This document shows positions 17,740 through 25,635 of a DNA stretch of 64,000 bases, piece after piece. Below the pieces are notes generated by a model. That model worked only from the letters and a program-made list of their open reading frames with translations, was not told where the DNA came from and searched no databases. Every line of letters begins with the position of its first letter. Positions within the stretch are counted from its first letter, which is position 1. The stretch is from AWTP1-13 sp050248715 (lineage in GTDB: Bacteria > Pseudomonadota > Alphaproteobacteria > Rhizobiales > Hyphomicrobiaceae): positions 1 through 64,000 of the forward strand of contig JBFWRV010000015.1 in NCBI GenBank assembly GCA_050248715.1, written 5' to 3'. The position numbers were made by a program, and so were the translations under genes.

Positions 17740-18375
17740 CTAGCGCGTTGCAGCGTTTTTCGCGGCCTTGGTGTCTTGCGTATAGGAACGGTGCCGCGCC
17801 AGCTCCGCCTCGTCCCACGGTTGGCCGCGGCACGTGCAGTCGGGGATGTATTGTGTCCGGTAGAGGAAGGCGAACTCGAACTGTCGATAGGGTTGCCCGT
17901 CGCGGTCGCGCATCTCGCTCGCGTCTTCTCCGGGATTGCGGTGCAGGAAGAGCCTCGCACGTCCAGGGCAGCTGGTTTCGCATTTGACGGCATCCCGCGC
18001 GACGCGGTCGGCGGGCGTCGCGTGGCTCAAAGGCCAGTAGAAGCCATCGCAAAGCCTGACACAGAGCGTGCGGACCAAGACAGTCCCTTTCGTGGAGCGC
18101 TTGGGACGCGCGGGCCGTTCGCGGTCGCGTTCTGACGGCCGCATCTCGCCGGGCAATTGGCGGGAGGGTGCGTCCCGATCCCACCAATCCAGGAGTTGGC
18201 TCTGCGGTTCTATGTGCCCCAGGCTTGCGACGATCTCGGTTCCGCCTCTCGGCGTCGCCTGGAGGCTCCCGACGTCGACAGGCGCGGTGGGCTTTGTCGA
18301 ATGCGGCTGCACGAGCGCTATCGGCGTGGCCGCGAGCGCACAGAGAAGGGCCGCCGCCCCATAGTGCGAAGGCAT
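17740..18375 (-). CDS. DUF2865 cysteine-rich exported protein
   Basis: A 211-residue protein with an N-terminal hydrophobic signal region (GAAALLCALAATPIALV). The C-terminal DUF2865 domain reads VRTLCVRLCDGFYWPLSHAT, then KCETSCPGRARLFLHRNPGE and CTCRGQPW, six cysteines in three close pairs. The domain is largely confined to Hyphomicrobiales and is presumed periplasmic with disulfides. The function is unknown. It lies upstream of the AmiC gene on the same strand with about 230 bases between. A paralogue occurs at 41463-42563. Confidence 0.85.
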   Translation of the reverse strand: MPSHYGAAALLCALAATPIALVQPHSTKPTAPVDVGSLQATPRGGTEIVASLGHIEPQSQLLDWWDRDAPSRQLPGEMRPSERDRERPARPKRSTKGTVLVRTLCVRLCDGFYWPLSHATPADRVARDAVKCETSCPGRARLFLHRNPGEDASEMRDRDGQPYRQFEFAFLYRTQYIPDCTCRGQPWDEAELARHRSYTQDTKAAKNAATR

Positions 18376-18459
18376 GATCTCTCGATCTCCGGCGTCGCTG
18401 CGGTGTCGCGGAGAGGACGCTGCCTGAAGCCTGGCCGTTGCGATTAGGCGACGCGGTGG

Positions 18460-18960
18460 TCAGGTGCGAATGCTGAGCGCGTCCGATATCTCGGAGAGCG
18501 TGGCCTTTTCCGCCTCGCTCACCGGGACGCCGCCGAATCCCAGGAAACCGCCTTCTGGGGCAGCTTCGGCAACGCGCTCGCCGACCGTGCGCAGCCAGGT
18601 CCTGACCGACGCCGCCTCGTTGGGCGCCTTTGCGGCGAGCACGCTCGATGCCTGTCGCAGCGTTTCGATGGCGCGCGTTTTGACTTCGCCGGATTTGGCG
18701 CCCTCGAACCTCTTGCGCAGTCCATCCTGGACCCGCTTGCGGCCGTCGGAGCTCTCGAAGTCCGTGACGATCGCCTTGATCAACTCGCTCGATTGCGGGT
18801 CGGCCTTGGCTGTTTGCAGGGCGCTGGCGTTCGCAAATCCCTCCTTCAGCAAGCCCCACAGGCCACTGGGGTCCGCGGCTGTCACGGCCATGCCGCTGGA
18901 CATGACGCCTTCCATCAGAACCTGCCATTCCTCCGGTGTGAATGTGGTCTTGGTTGCCAT
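18460..18960 (-). CDS. Conserved hypothetical helical protein
   Basis: A 166-residue acidic, Ala-rich protein. ATG 18960 is chosen because GGAG stands nine bases upstream; an in-frame TTG 18993 is less likely. Sequence segments include FTPEEWQVLMEGVMSSGMAV, then SELIKAIVTDFESSDGRKRV and LRTVGERVAEAAPEGGFLG. It has no signal peptide or membrane span. The layout is reminiscent of small tellurite-resistance-like (TerB-like) helical proteins, but I cannot assign it. It lies 84 bases upstream of the DUF2865 gene on the same strand. Confidence 0.65.
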   Translation of the reverse strand: MATKTTFTPEEWQVLMEGVMSSGMAVTAADPSGLWGLLKEGFANASALQTAKADPQSSELIKAIVTDFESSDGRKRVQDGLRKRFEGAKSGEVKTRAIETLRQASSVLAAKAPNEAASVRTWLRTVGERVAEAAPEGGFLGFGGVPVSEAEKATLSEISDALSIRT

Positions 18961-19144
18961 GGACGCCTTCTCCGTTGCGATGGAGTTTTCCAAGTCGCCT
19001 GATACTGGCGCCGCGACTGCGCGACCATCAGGGCTTCACCGGAGAGGCTGCATGGGCAACCCAGTCTTTTGCCGGCGCCAGTCTTCTAGGGGCGCAACGC
19101 GAACGGTGCTCGCGCTCGTGCGAAGGGCCGGTTTCTTGTGGCCC

Positions 19145-20317
19145 TCAAAGCAAATCCTCGAACGGGACGATGGTGGACTTGACCGTCTTCATCGCCATGG
19201 CCTGCGCCACGGCCTCCTTCACGCCATCGACGGTGAAGGGGAAGAGCGTCTGCATCTTGCGCCAGGGGTACTTGTTGCGGGCCTTGTAGAGCATGTCGAC
19301 CCCGAGAGGGAGGTCATTGGCCGTGAAGGCCCACGAGCCCAGCACGTTCAAGTCCTTGGTGCAGATGCGGTGCCAGGAGGTTGCGATCGAGCCCGCGTCG
19401 GTGAATTGGCCCATTTCCACGTAGGTGCCCCCGTCGCGGAGGAATTCGATGCCCTCCGGCCCGGCGCTCGGGTGGCCCGAGCAGTCCATGACGAGATCGG
19501 CGCCGTAGCCGCCGACGATATCGCGCACCGCCTTGATGCGCGCATCAGCCGTCGTGTGCTGCTCGATGTCGACGGTGGCCTCGGCACCGAACGCGCGCGC
19601 AAGGGCCAGGCGCGGGGTTTCGGGCGCGCCGACGGCGATGACGCGGCCCGCGCCCATCTCCTGGGCCGCGGCGACGGCGAGGATGCCGATGGGACCGGTG
19701 CCCTGGATGACGACGGTGTCGTTCCACTTGAATCCGCCCGCCTTGACGGCACGGTTGAAGGCGCGGATGCAGCTCGTCAGCGGCTCGGAGAGCGAGCCGA
19801 GGAGCAGGCTCATGTCGTCGGGCAGCTTGTAGATCTTGGTGCCCGGTAGCTCGCCGAGATCGACGTAAACGTACTCGGCCCAGCCGCCCCACAGGTGCGG
19901 CGGCTTCTCAAAGCCCAGGTAGCGGCCGTAGTACACGGGCGTGAGGCACTTGTTGGCCTGCTCGGGGTAGTGCTTGCACCAGTCGCAGAAACCGCAGGGC
20001 ATCAGCGGCGGCAGCATCAGCTTGGAACCGATGCCGATGGGCTTGCCCATGAAATCGGTGGTCAGCTCACTCCCGATCTCGACGATCACGCCGGCAAGCT
20101 CGTGGCCCAGCGTGAAGGGCCAGGGCAGGGGCTTGGGCCAATGCCCCCTGAGGATGTGCTGATCGGTGCCGCAAACGCCGCAGGCGCCGATCTTGATGAG
20201 CGCGCCCTTGGGCGGAACATTCGGCCATGGCACCTCGCGCATCACGGGCTCTGCCCCTGGGCCGGCATAGGTGGTGACGCGGATGGGGGGACGGGTCACC
20301 GACCTGGTCGCGGTCAT
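19145..20317 (-). CDS. Zinc-dependent alcohol dehydrogenase (MDR family)
   Basis: A 390-residue medium-chain dehydrogenase. ATG 20317 has AGGAG about six bases upstream. Catalytic zinc ligands are in CGVCGTDQH (Cys 49) and GHE (His 72). A structural-zinc lobe has four cysteines in MPCGFCDWCKHYPEQANKC. The NAD(P) fold starts with VIQGTGPIGILAVAAAQEMG. The large structural lobe and the closing KARNKYPWRKMQTLFPF resemble uncharacterised alpha- and betaproteobacterial MDR enzymes near threonine/sorbitol dehydrogenases. The substrate is unknown. No neighbouring gene gives a pathway; leuA is divergent. Confidence 0.88.
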   Translation of the reverse strand: MTATRSVTRPPIRVTTYAGPGAEPVMREVPWPNVPPKGALIKIGACGVCGTDQHILRGHWPKPLPWPFTLGHELAGVIVEIGSELTTDFMGKPIGIGSKLMLPPLMPCGFCDWCKHYPEQANKCLTPVYYGRYLGFEKPPHLWGGWAEYVYVDLGELPGTKIYKLPDDMSLLLGSLSEPLTSCIRAFNRAVKAGGFKWNDTVVIQGTGPIGILAVAAAQEMGAGRVIAVGAPETPRLALARAFGAEATVDIEQHTTADARIKAVRDIVGGYGADLVMDCSGHPSAGPEGIEFLRDGGTYVEMGQFTDAGSIATSWHRICTKDLNVLGSWAFTANDLPLGVDMLYKARNKYPWRKMQTLFPFTVDGVKEAVAQAMAMKTVKSTIVPFEDLL

Positions 20318-20495
20318 GGCGCGCTCCTCGACGATGTTTCGCGCACCCTTTGTAGCCGTCGAAATCATGCGGCGGCTAGATGAAGCGGACATGGCTGAGA
20401 GGATTGCGCTTGCCTTCGGCCGTACGATTTGGCTTAAGTAGCGCCGCAACGGACGGCGAGGCGCTGGGCGCCCCCGCAACGCGAGACTTGGTTCT

Positions 20496-20594
20496 GTGAG
20501 CTTTTCTGGCTCCATCATCGGCGCGACGACGGCGGCACTTCCCGCAACGTCTCTGCTCGGCCTGCTTGCGAGCCTCCTGCTTACCAGCCCCTGA
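20496..20594 (+). CDS. Possible leucine-rich leader peptide ahead of leuA
   Basis: A 32-codon frame from GTG 20496 to TGA 20592, ending 116 bases before leuA. Its second half reads LPATSLLGLLASLLLTSP, with eight leucine codons in 17 residues. Leucine-rich leaders control branched-chain operons by attenuation in many proteobacteria, so position and composition fit. Against it: the ribosome site is weak, the start is GTG, and I cannot draw a convincing terminator/antiterminator pair between 20595 and 20710. The rest of the 393-base gap 20318-20710 shows nothing else. Confidence 0.3.
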   Translation: MSFSGSIIGATTAALPATSLLGLLASLLLTSP

Positions 20595-20710
20595 GCCATC
20601 CGCTCCAGGCTTCGCCGGACGGTCGCCCAGGGGTTCCCGATACAAGCCCGAACAAAACTTTAATGCCGACTCGTGCACACTCGAGATCGGCGCGATGCGA
20701 GGACAATCCG

Positions 20711-22321
20711 ATGCCGCAAGCGAACGAGAAGGGCCCGCAGGCCCAATCCGGCACCAAGGTGCAGGGCTCCAACAAAGACAAGGTTTTCATCTTCGACACG
20801 ACGCTGCGTGACGGGGAGCAGTGCCCCGGCGCGACCATGACGTTCGAGGAGAAGCTGGAGGTTGCCGATTTCCTCGAGGCGATGGGCGTCGACATCATCG
20901 AGGCCGGCTTTCCGATCGCCAGCGAGGGCGACTTCTACGCCGTCTCCGAGATCGCCAAGCGGCTCAAGAAGTCGGTGGTATGCGGGCTGTCGCGGGCCGG
21001 CGAGCTCGACATCGACCGCGCCGGCGAGGCCATCAAACCCGCTGCGCGCCCGCGCATCCACACGTTCATCTCCACCTCGCCGGTGCATCGCAAGCACAAG
21101 CTGCAGAAGAGCGAGGAGCAGGTGCTGGAGATGGTGCACTTCCAGGTCGCGCGCGCCCGCAACTGGTGCGATGACGTGGAGTGGAGCGCGGAGGACGCGA
21201 CCCGCACGGAGATCGACTATCTCTGCCGCTGCGTCGAGACGGCGATCAAGGCGGGCGCCTCCACGATCAACCTGCCGGATACGGTCGGCTACGCCACGCC
21301 CGAGGAATACTACCAGATGTTCCGCACGGTGATGGAGAAGGTGCCGGGCTCCGAGAAGGTGATCTTCTCCGTGCACTGCCACAACGATCTCGGCATGGCC
21401 GTGGCCAACTCGCTGGCGGGCATCCGCGCCGGCTGCCGGCAGGTGGAATGCACCATCAACGGCATCGGCGAGCGGGCCGGCAACGCGGCGCTGGAAGAGA
21501 TCGTAATGGCGATCAAGACGCGCGGCGACGTGCTGCCCTACGAGGTCGGCATCGACGCGGTGCAGCTCAACCGCGCCTCCAAGCTGGTGGCGGCGGCGAC
21601 GTCGTTTCCGGTGCAGTACAACAAGGCAATCGTCGGGCGGAACGCGTTCGCGCACGAGTCTGGCATCCACCAGGACGGCATGCTCAAGCACACGCAGACC
21701 TACGAGATCATGTTGCCGGAGTCGGTCGGCGTATCCAAGACTTCGCTGGTGATGGGCAAGCACTCCGGGCGCAACGCCTTCCGCACCAAGCTCAAGGAGA
21801 TGGGCTACGAGCTGGGCGAGAACGCCCTGGAGGACGCCTTCAACCGCTTCAAGGCGCTGGCCGACCGCAAGAAGCACGTCTACGACGAGGACCTGGAAGC
21901 GCTGGTGGACGAAGAGATCGCCACCGCCCAGGATCGCATGAAGGTGGTGGCGCTCACCGTGATCGCCGGCACCATGGGTCCGCAGTCCGCGACGCTGACG
22001 CTCGACATGGGCGACGGCAAGCAGCAGACCGTGCAATCGACCGGCAATGGCCCCGTCGACGCGACCTTCAACGCCATCATCAAGCTGGTACCACACAAGG
22101 CCAAGCTGGCGCTTTATCAGGTGCACGCCGTCACCGAGGGCACCGATGCGCAGGCCGAGGTGTCGGTGCGGCTCGAGGACGAGGCGGTGGAGGGCGGGCG
22201 CGCCGTCACCGCGCGCGCGGCCGATCCCGATACGCTCGTAGCCAGCGCAAAAGCGTATCTGAGCGCGCTCAACAAGCTGCTCGCCAAGCGCGGCCGCTTG
22301 CACGCCCAGCAGAGCGCGTGA
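20711..22321 (+). CDS. leuA: 2-isopropylmalate synthase
   Basis: A 536-residue enzyme that condenses acetyl-CoA with 2-oxoisovalerate, the first step of leucine synthesis. ATG 20711 has GAGGA about eight bases upstream. The DRE-TIM barrel opens with VFIFDTTLRDGEQCPGATM, and the HxH metal site is in FSVHCHNDLGMAVAN. The second signature is ECTINGIGERAGNAALEEIV. AHESGIHQDGMLK and the C-terminal LeuA allosteric dimer domain follow, with its TLDMGDGKQQTVQSTGNGPV segment. Length and order are those of long-form, leucine-inhibited LeuA. Confidence 0.96.
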   Translation: MPQANEKGPQAQSGTKVQGSNKDKVFIFDTTLRDGEQCPGATMTFEEKLEVADFLEAMGVDIIEAGFPIASEGDFYAVSEIAKRLKKSVVCGLSRAGELDIDRAGEAIKPAARPRIHTFISTSPVHRKHKLQKSEEQVLEMVHFQVARARNWCDDVEWSAEDATRTEIDYLCRCVETAIKAGASTINLPDTVGYATPEEYYQMFRTVMEKVPGSEKVIFSVHCHNDLGMAVANSLAGIRAGCRQVECTINGIGERAGNAALEEIVMAIKTRGDVLPYEVGIDAVQLNRASKLVAAATSFPVQYNKAIVGRNAFAHESGIHQDGMLKHTQTYEIMLPESVGVSKTSLVMGKHSGRNAFRTKLKEMGYELGENALEDAFNRFKALADRKKHVYDEDLEALVDEEIATAQDRMKVVALTVIAGTMGPQSATLTLDMGDGKQQTVQSTGNGPVDATFNAIIKLVPHKAKLALYQVHAVTEGTDAQAEVSVRLEDEAVEGGRAVTARAADPDTLVASAKAYLSALNKLLAKRGRLHAQQSA

Positions 22322-22326
22322 GCACC

Positions 22327-22351
22327 GACGTCAGACGCCAGGTCTGACGTC
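22327..22351. other. Perfect hairpin just after leuA
   Basis: Ten-base perfect arms (22327-22336 and 22342-22351, loop GCCAG) begin six bases after the leuA stop. On the plus strand it is followed by A6 rather than a T-run, so it is not a standard terminator for leuA but could protect the mRNA 3' end. Confidence 0.5.
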
Positions 22352-22389
22352 AAAAAAGATCGCCCCGGCGAGGGCACACCGGGGCGATC
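22352..22389 (-). terminator. Intrinsic terminator for the threonine aldolase side
   Basis: An eleven-pair perfect stem (arms 22358-22368 and 22379-22389) is followed, reading the minus strand, by six T's at 22357-22352. It would stop transcription coming from the minus-strand threonine aldolase gene. The remaining gap to 22660 contains a shorter GGGCCG/CGGCCC hairpin at about 22392-22410 and a repeat-like piece (GAAGGCCGGAACCCAGG) near 22635-22651. Confidence 0.65.
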
Positions 22390-22660
22390 GAGGGCCGAGG
22401 GGGCGGCCCTTCAGGCGAAGAAGCCGCTTGCGTCGATGGGGCCCGGGGGAGGCGCGACCGACTCGCGAAGCGGCGTAACCAGATGCCTAGCACGCCAGGA
22501 ACATAAAGGGAACATCAATTTTTGACCCCAGGCACTGCGGTCAGCAAGACCGACAGGTGCAGGGCGCCCGGCCTTCGCCAGGATGATGCAAATTGCTGCC
22601 GAAAGTGCATCGCCAAGACCGTCATGGCCGCGAAGGCCGGAACCCAGGACGCCGCGCCGG

Positions 22661-23731
22661 CTAGCGGCTGTCGGCAAGCTCGGAACGGACAAGAGCCAGC
22701 GCCTCCTCGATCATGGCGGCAGTCACGTCGAGGTGGGTGCAGGCACGCACGCGGCCGCCAAGCAGGCTCAGGTGCACGGCCTTCGCGCGCAGGCGTGCGA
22801 TGAGATCGGGCGCGGGAATGCCGGCGCCGGCGGAATCGAAGAACACGAGGTTGGTGTCGGGCTCCTCGACGGTGACACCCGGCATCTGTTTGAGGCCGCG
22901 CGCGAGGGCGCGGGCGTTGGCATGGTCCTCGGCCAGGCGCTCGACGTGATGGTCGAGGGAATAGAGGCAGCCGGCGGCGCAGATTCCGGCCTGGCGCATC
23001 GAGCCGCCGAGCCGCTGCTTCCAGCGCCAGGCAACGTCGATGAAATCCCGGCTGCCGGCAAGCGCGGCGCCGAGCGGGGCGCCGAGGCCCTTGGTGAAAT
23101 CGATCCAGACGGAGTCGAAGGATCTGGTCATGCGCTCGGCCGCGATGCCGGAGGCAACGCAGGCGTTCATCAAGCGTGCGCCGTCCATGTGCGTGGCCCA
23201 GCCCTCGCCCTTCGCCACGGCGGCGACCGCGTCGAGTTGTGCGAGCGGCCACACCGTGCCGCCGCCGATGTTGGCGGTCTGCTCGACCTCGAGCAGCCGC
23301 TGCGGCGGGGCGTAGCGCGTGCGCGGACGAATGGCGGCGCGCACGTCGTCGGCGGTGAAAAGGCCGCGCACGCCCTTGAGGGCCATGATCTGTACGCCCG
23401 TGAACGCTGCGTGCGCGCCGCCCTCGCTGGTGAGGATGTGCGCGGTCTCGTGCGCGATGACCTCCTCGCCCGAGCGGCAGTGCGTAAGGACGGCGATGAC
23501 ATTGCACATGGTGCCCGAGGGAAGGAACATCGCGGCTTCCTTACCCAGCAAGGCGGCGACACGGTCGCACAGGGCGTGGACGGTGGGATCGTTGCCATGC
23601 TGCTCGTCGCCGACCTCGGCGCGCATCATGGCCTCGCGCATGGCTGGCGTCGGGCGGGTCTGCGTATCGGAGTAGAGGTTGATGCGGATCGGCGGGGCGT
23701 CCTTGGCGGGACGGAGCGGGGTGTAGGCCAT
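22661..23731 (-). CDS. Low-specificity L-threonine aldolase family, PLP enzyme
   Basis: A 356-residue fold-type I PLP enzyme. ATG 23731 has an ideal AGGAGG seven bases upstream. Typical segments are NLYSDTQTRPTPAMREAM, AEVGDEQHGNDPTVHALCDR, FLPSGTMCNVIAVLTHC, the Asp that holds the pyridine nitrogen in THMDGARLMNA, and the Schiff-base Lys in IDFTKGLGAPLGA. Family members split L-threonine or L-allo-threonine into glycine and acetaldehyde, some with other beta-hydroxy amino acids. Length and motifs are complete. Confidence 0.9.
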   Translation of the reverse strand: MAYTPLRPAKDAPPIRINLYSDTQTRPTPAMREAMMRAEVGDEQHGNDPTVHALCDRVAALLGKEAAMFLPSGTMCNVIAVLTHCRSGEEVIAHETAHILTSEGGAHAAFTGVQIMALKGVRGLFTADDVRAAIRPRTRYAPPQRLLEVEQTANIGGGTVWPLAQLDAVAAVAKGEGWATHMDGARLMNACVASGIAAERMTRSFDSVWIDFTKGLGAPLGAALAGSRDFIDVAWRWKQRLGGSMRQAGICAAGCLYSLDHHVERLAEDHANARALARGLKQMPGVTVEEPDTNLVFFDSAGAGIPAPDLIARLRAKAVHLSLLGGRVRACTHLDVTAAMIEEALALVRSELADSR

Positions 23732-23876
23732 CGGACGCCTCCTGGGACGAGCGGGGGCGCACGCTAGCACGAGGCTCAAGAGCAACAAACGGGGTGCGGC
23801 AGACACCGCGCCGGTCCCGTCACGCTTCCATCATCAAGAGCAAAGTCGCTATGGTGGCCCTCGGGGGAGGGATGCC

Positions 23877-25118
23877 ATGGACTGGCGTGCGTTTGCTTCA
23901 CGCATACTCGAATCCGTAGAGCAGGTGCCGAGCCCGAAATGGCTCGGCCTCGTTGCCACCTGCATCGCTGTCGTCCTTCTCGTAGCGCTGATCGCCCTTT
24001 CCGAGCGCCACCTGCGCTTGCGCCGCAAGCTCACCGAGCAGGGCCTAGGACTGACGGATGCCCTCGCCGGCTGGGAGGACGATCTGGCGCCAATCTCCCT
24101 CGAAGGCGAGGGTCGTGCAATGGTCGACCGGTGGCTGCCGCGACGCCCGCGTCCGTTCCTGCTGACCGTGGGTCTCATCGCGGTGGCGTGTTGGGGCCTG
24201 GGCCTGTCGCTGGCGGCCGATCCATACGCCTTCCTCGTCAGCCGGGAATGGCAGCTGCAGCCGCTCTACCTTGCCGCGCACCTCATCACGCTGCGCCTGT
24301 TCGCCACCATGTTCACGCGCAACTTCCTGGCAGGGGTCGTGCACCTCGACATGCCGCCGGCGGATGCGCGCCGCGGCATCAGCCGCGTGCAGGGCCCCGT
24401 CGGCGCGCTGCTCGCCGTGCTGTTTGCCATACCCTTCTGCCTCTACGATCTGCAGATTCTGGGCTTCGCCAAGGACGGCAAAGGAACCGACGGCGGACTG
24501 GGCGCGGGCACGGAGCAGCTGCTCTACGTCATGTGGTGCGCCGAGTGGTTCCTGATGGCGTTCATCTGGGTGCAGCTCGTCGGTTTTCTGCTGCTGACGC
24601 GTTCCGCCATCGGCGACTACCGATTCCGAGCGCCGATTGAGGTGGTGCTCCTGGAGCGCCACTATCGCCACTTCCTGGCCATGAGCGCCCACGGCGCCAC
24701 GATCGTGCTCGGCTTCTTCCTGATGAACGTGGCGTACGGCTGGTACACGGGCGCCGAGCTCACGGACTACGTGGGCGTGGCGGTGACGCTGCTGCTGCTG
24801 GTGATCGGGTTCATTCCGCCCTGGATGCAGCTGACCCACAAGATGGACCGCATCGTCAAGGACGAGATGGCGGGGCTGCGCCGTCGGCTTGCGGGCAGCG
24901 GTCTCCTGAGCACAGCCGGCGCCTTGCAGGTGTCCCAGCAGCCCGAGGACATCCAGCACCGCCTCGACGAGGCGCTCGTCATGCTGCGCATCGCCTACCT
25001 GGAGCGGCTGCACAGCGACCTCGGCAACATGGAGGCCTGGAGCATCGTCATGAAGGTGGGCGTGCCGCTGATGACCGTCGCCTACTACGCCGTGCACATC
25101 TTCAGGACCGCGTCGTGA
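23877..25118 (+). CDS. Polytopic membrane protein of unknown function
   Basis: A 413-residue integral membrane protein, ATG 23877 with GGGAGG about six bases upstream. About seven to eight hydrophobic spans are visible, among them WLGLVATCIAVVLLVALIAL, FLLTVGLIAVACWGLGLSL, GALLAVLFAIPFCLYDLQIL, WFLMAFIWVQLVGFLLLT, TIVLGFFLMNVAYGWY and GVAVTLLLLVIGFIPPW. An amphipathic, charged region with LDEALVMLRIAYLERLHSD precedes the last span. I do not recognise the family. It is divergent from the threonine aldolase gene. Confidence 0.75.
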   Translation: MDWRAFASRILESVEQVPSPKWLGLVATCIAVVLLVALIALSERHLRLRRKLTEQGLGLTDALAGWEDDLAPISLEGEGRAMVDRWLPRRPRPFLLTVGLIAVACWGLGLSLAADPYAFLVSREWQLQPLYLAAHLITLRLFATMFTRNFLAGVVHLDMPPADARRGISRVQGPVGALLAVLFAIPFCLYDLQILGFAKDGKGTDGGLGAGTEQLLYVMWCAEWFLMAFIWVQLVGFLLLTRSAIGDYRFRAPIEVVLLERHYRHFLAMSAHGATIVLGFFLMNVAYGWYTGAELTDYVGVAVTLLLLVIGFIPPWMQLTHKMDRIVKDEMAGLRRRLAGSGLLSTAGALQVSQQPEDIQHRLDEALVMLRIAYLERLHSDLGNMEAWSIVMKVGVPLMTVAYYAVHIFRTAS

Positions 25119-25150
25119 GCTACTGGGACGCCGCGCGGACGACGTCGTCG

Positions 25151-25276
25151 TGAGCCTGTCGAGGGACGGGCCGCAGGCACCTGAACCGCGCTTCGACAGG
25201 CTCAGCGCGGGGTTGGGGACTGTGGCTGGAGCCCGCCGCGCACACGGCGTCGTCCTGAGCCTGTCGAAGGACGGGC
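25151..25276. repeat. Intergenic repeat cluster (GAGCCTGTCGA family)
   Basis: Three copies of one unit lie in about 125 bases: TGAGCCTGTCGAGGGACGGG at 25151-25170, its inverse CTTCGACAGGCTCA at 25191-25204, and a further direct copy containing CCTGAGCCTGTCGAAGGACG from 25254. The unit CCTGAGCCTGTCGAAGG is widespread between genes in alphaproteobacterial genomes. Copies 2 and 3 can pair over 14 bases into a large hairpin. The cluster lies between two convergent genes. Confidence 0.75.
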
Positions 25277-25299
25277 AGTAGGGGCGGCGCACGATCCGA

Positions 25300-25545
25300 T
25301 CAGAAGCCGTGCTTGAACCGATACCAGATCAAGGGGCCGCAACCCGCAAAGAAAGGTATGGCCAGGAGTGCTCCCGCGGTGGTGCCAGCGGTCTCCGAGA
25401 CCACGCCGAAGTAGAGCGCACCGCGCACGATGCTGCCGGCGCCCATCGAGAGGGCGAAGGCCAGCAGCGCCCGGCGATACCAGAGGCGGGCGCTGGGCGA
25501 AGGAATCTCGTCCACCGGCGGCCACCGCTTCGGGGGATTTAGCAT
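25300..25545 (-). CDS. Small two-span membrane protein
   Basis: An 81-residue protein with a polar N-terminus (NPPKRWPPVDEIPSPSARLW) and two hydrophobic stretches, ALLAFALSMGAGSIVRGALY and TAGALLAIPFFAGCGPLIWY, ending RFKHGF. It lies 90 bases downstream of nadE on the same strand. The family is not recognised; composition and a regular frame support it being real. Confidence 0.55.
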   Translation of the reverse strand: MLNPPKRWPPVDEIPSPSARLWYRRALLAFALSMGAGSIVRGALYFGVVSETAGTTAGALLAIPFFAGCGPLIWYRFKHGF

Positions 25546-25635
25546 GCCACCACAGGACGCCCGCCGCGAAGGCCGCGCAGCCGACGATGATGATCGGCTC
25601 TCAGAAGGACGACGCTTCCATCGGGTGTTCCCCGG

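Noticed and set aside
20376..20678. Minus-strand 100-codon frame upstream of leuA
   Set aside because: Basic, low-complexity product without family resemblance or ribosome site; it overlaps the better candidate leader on the other strand.
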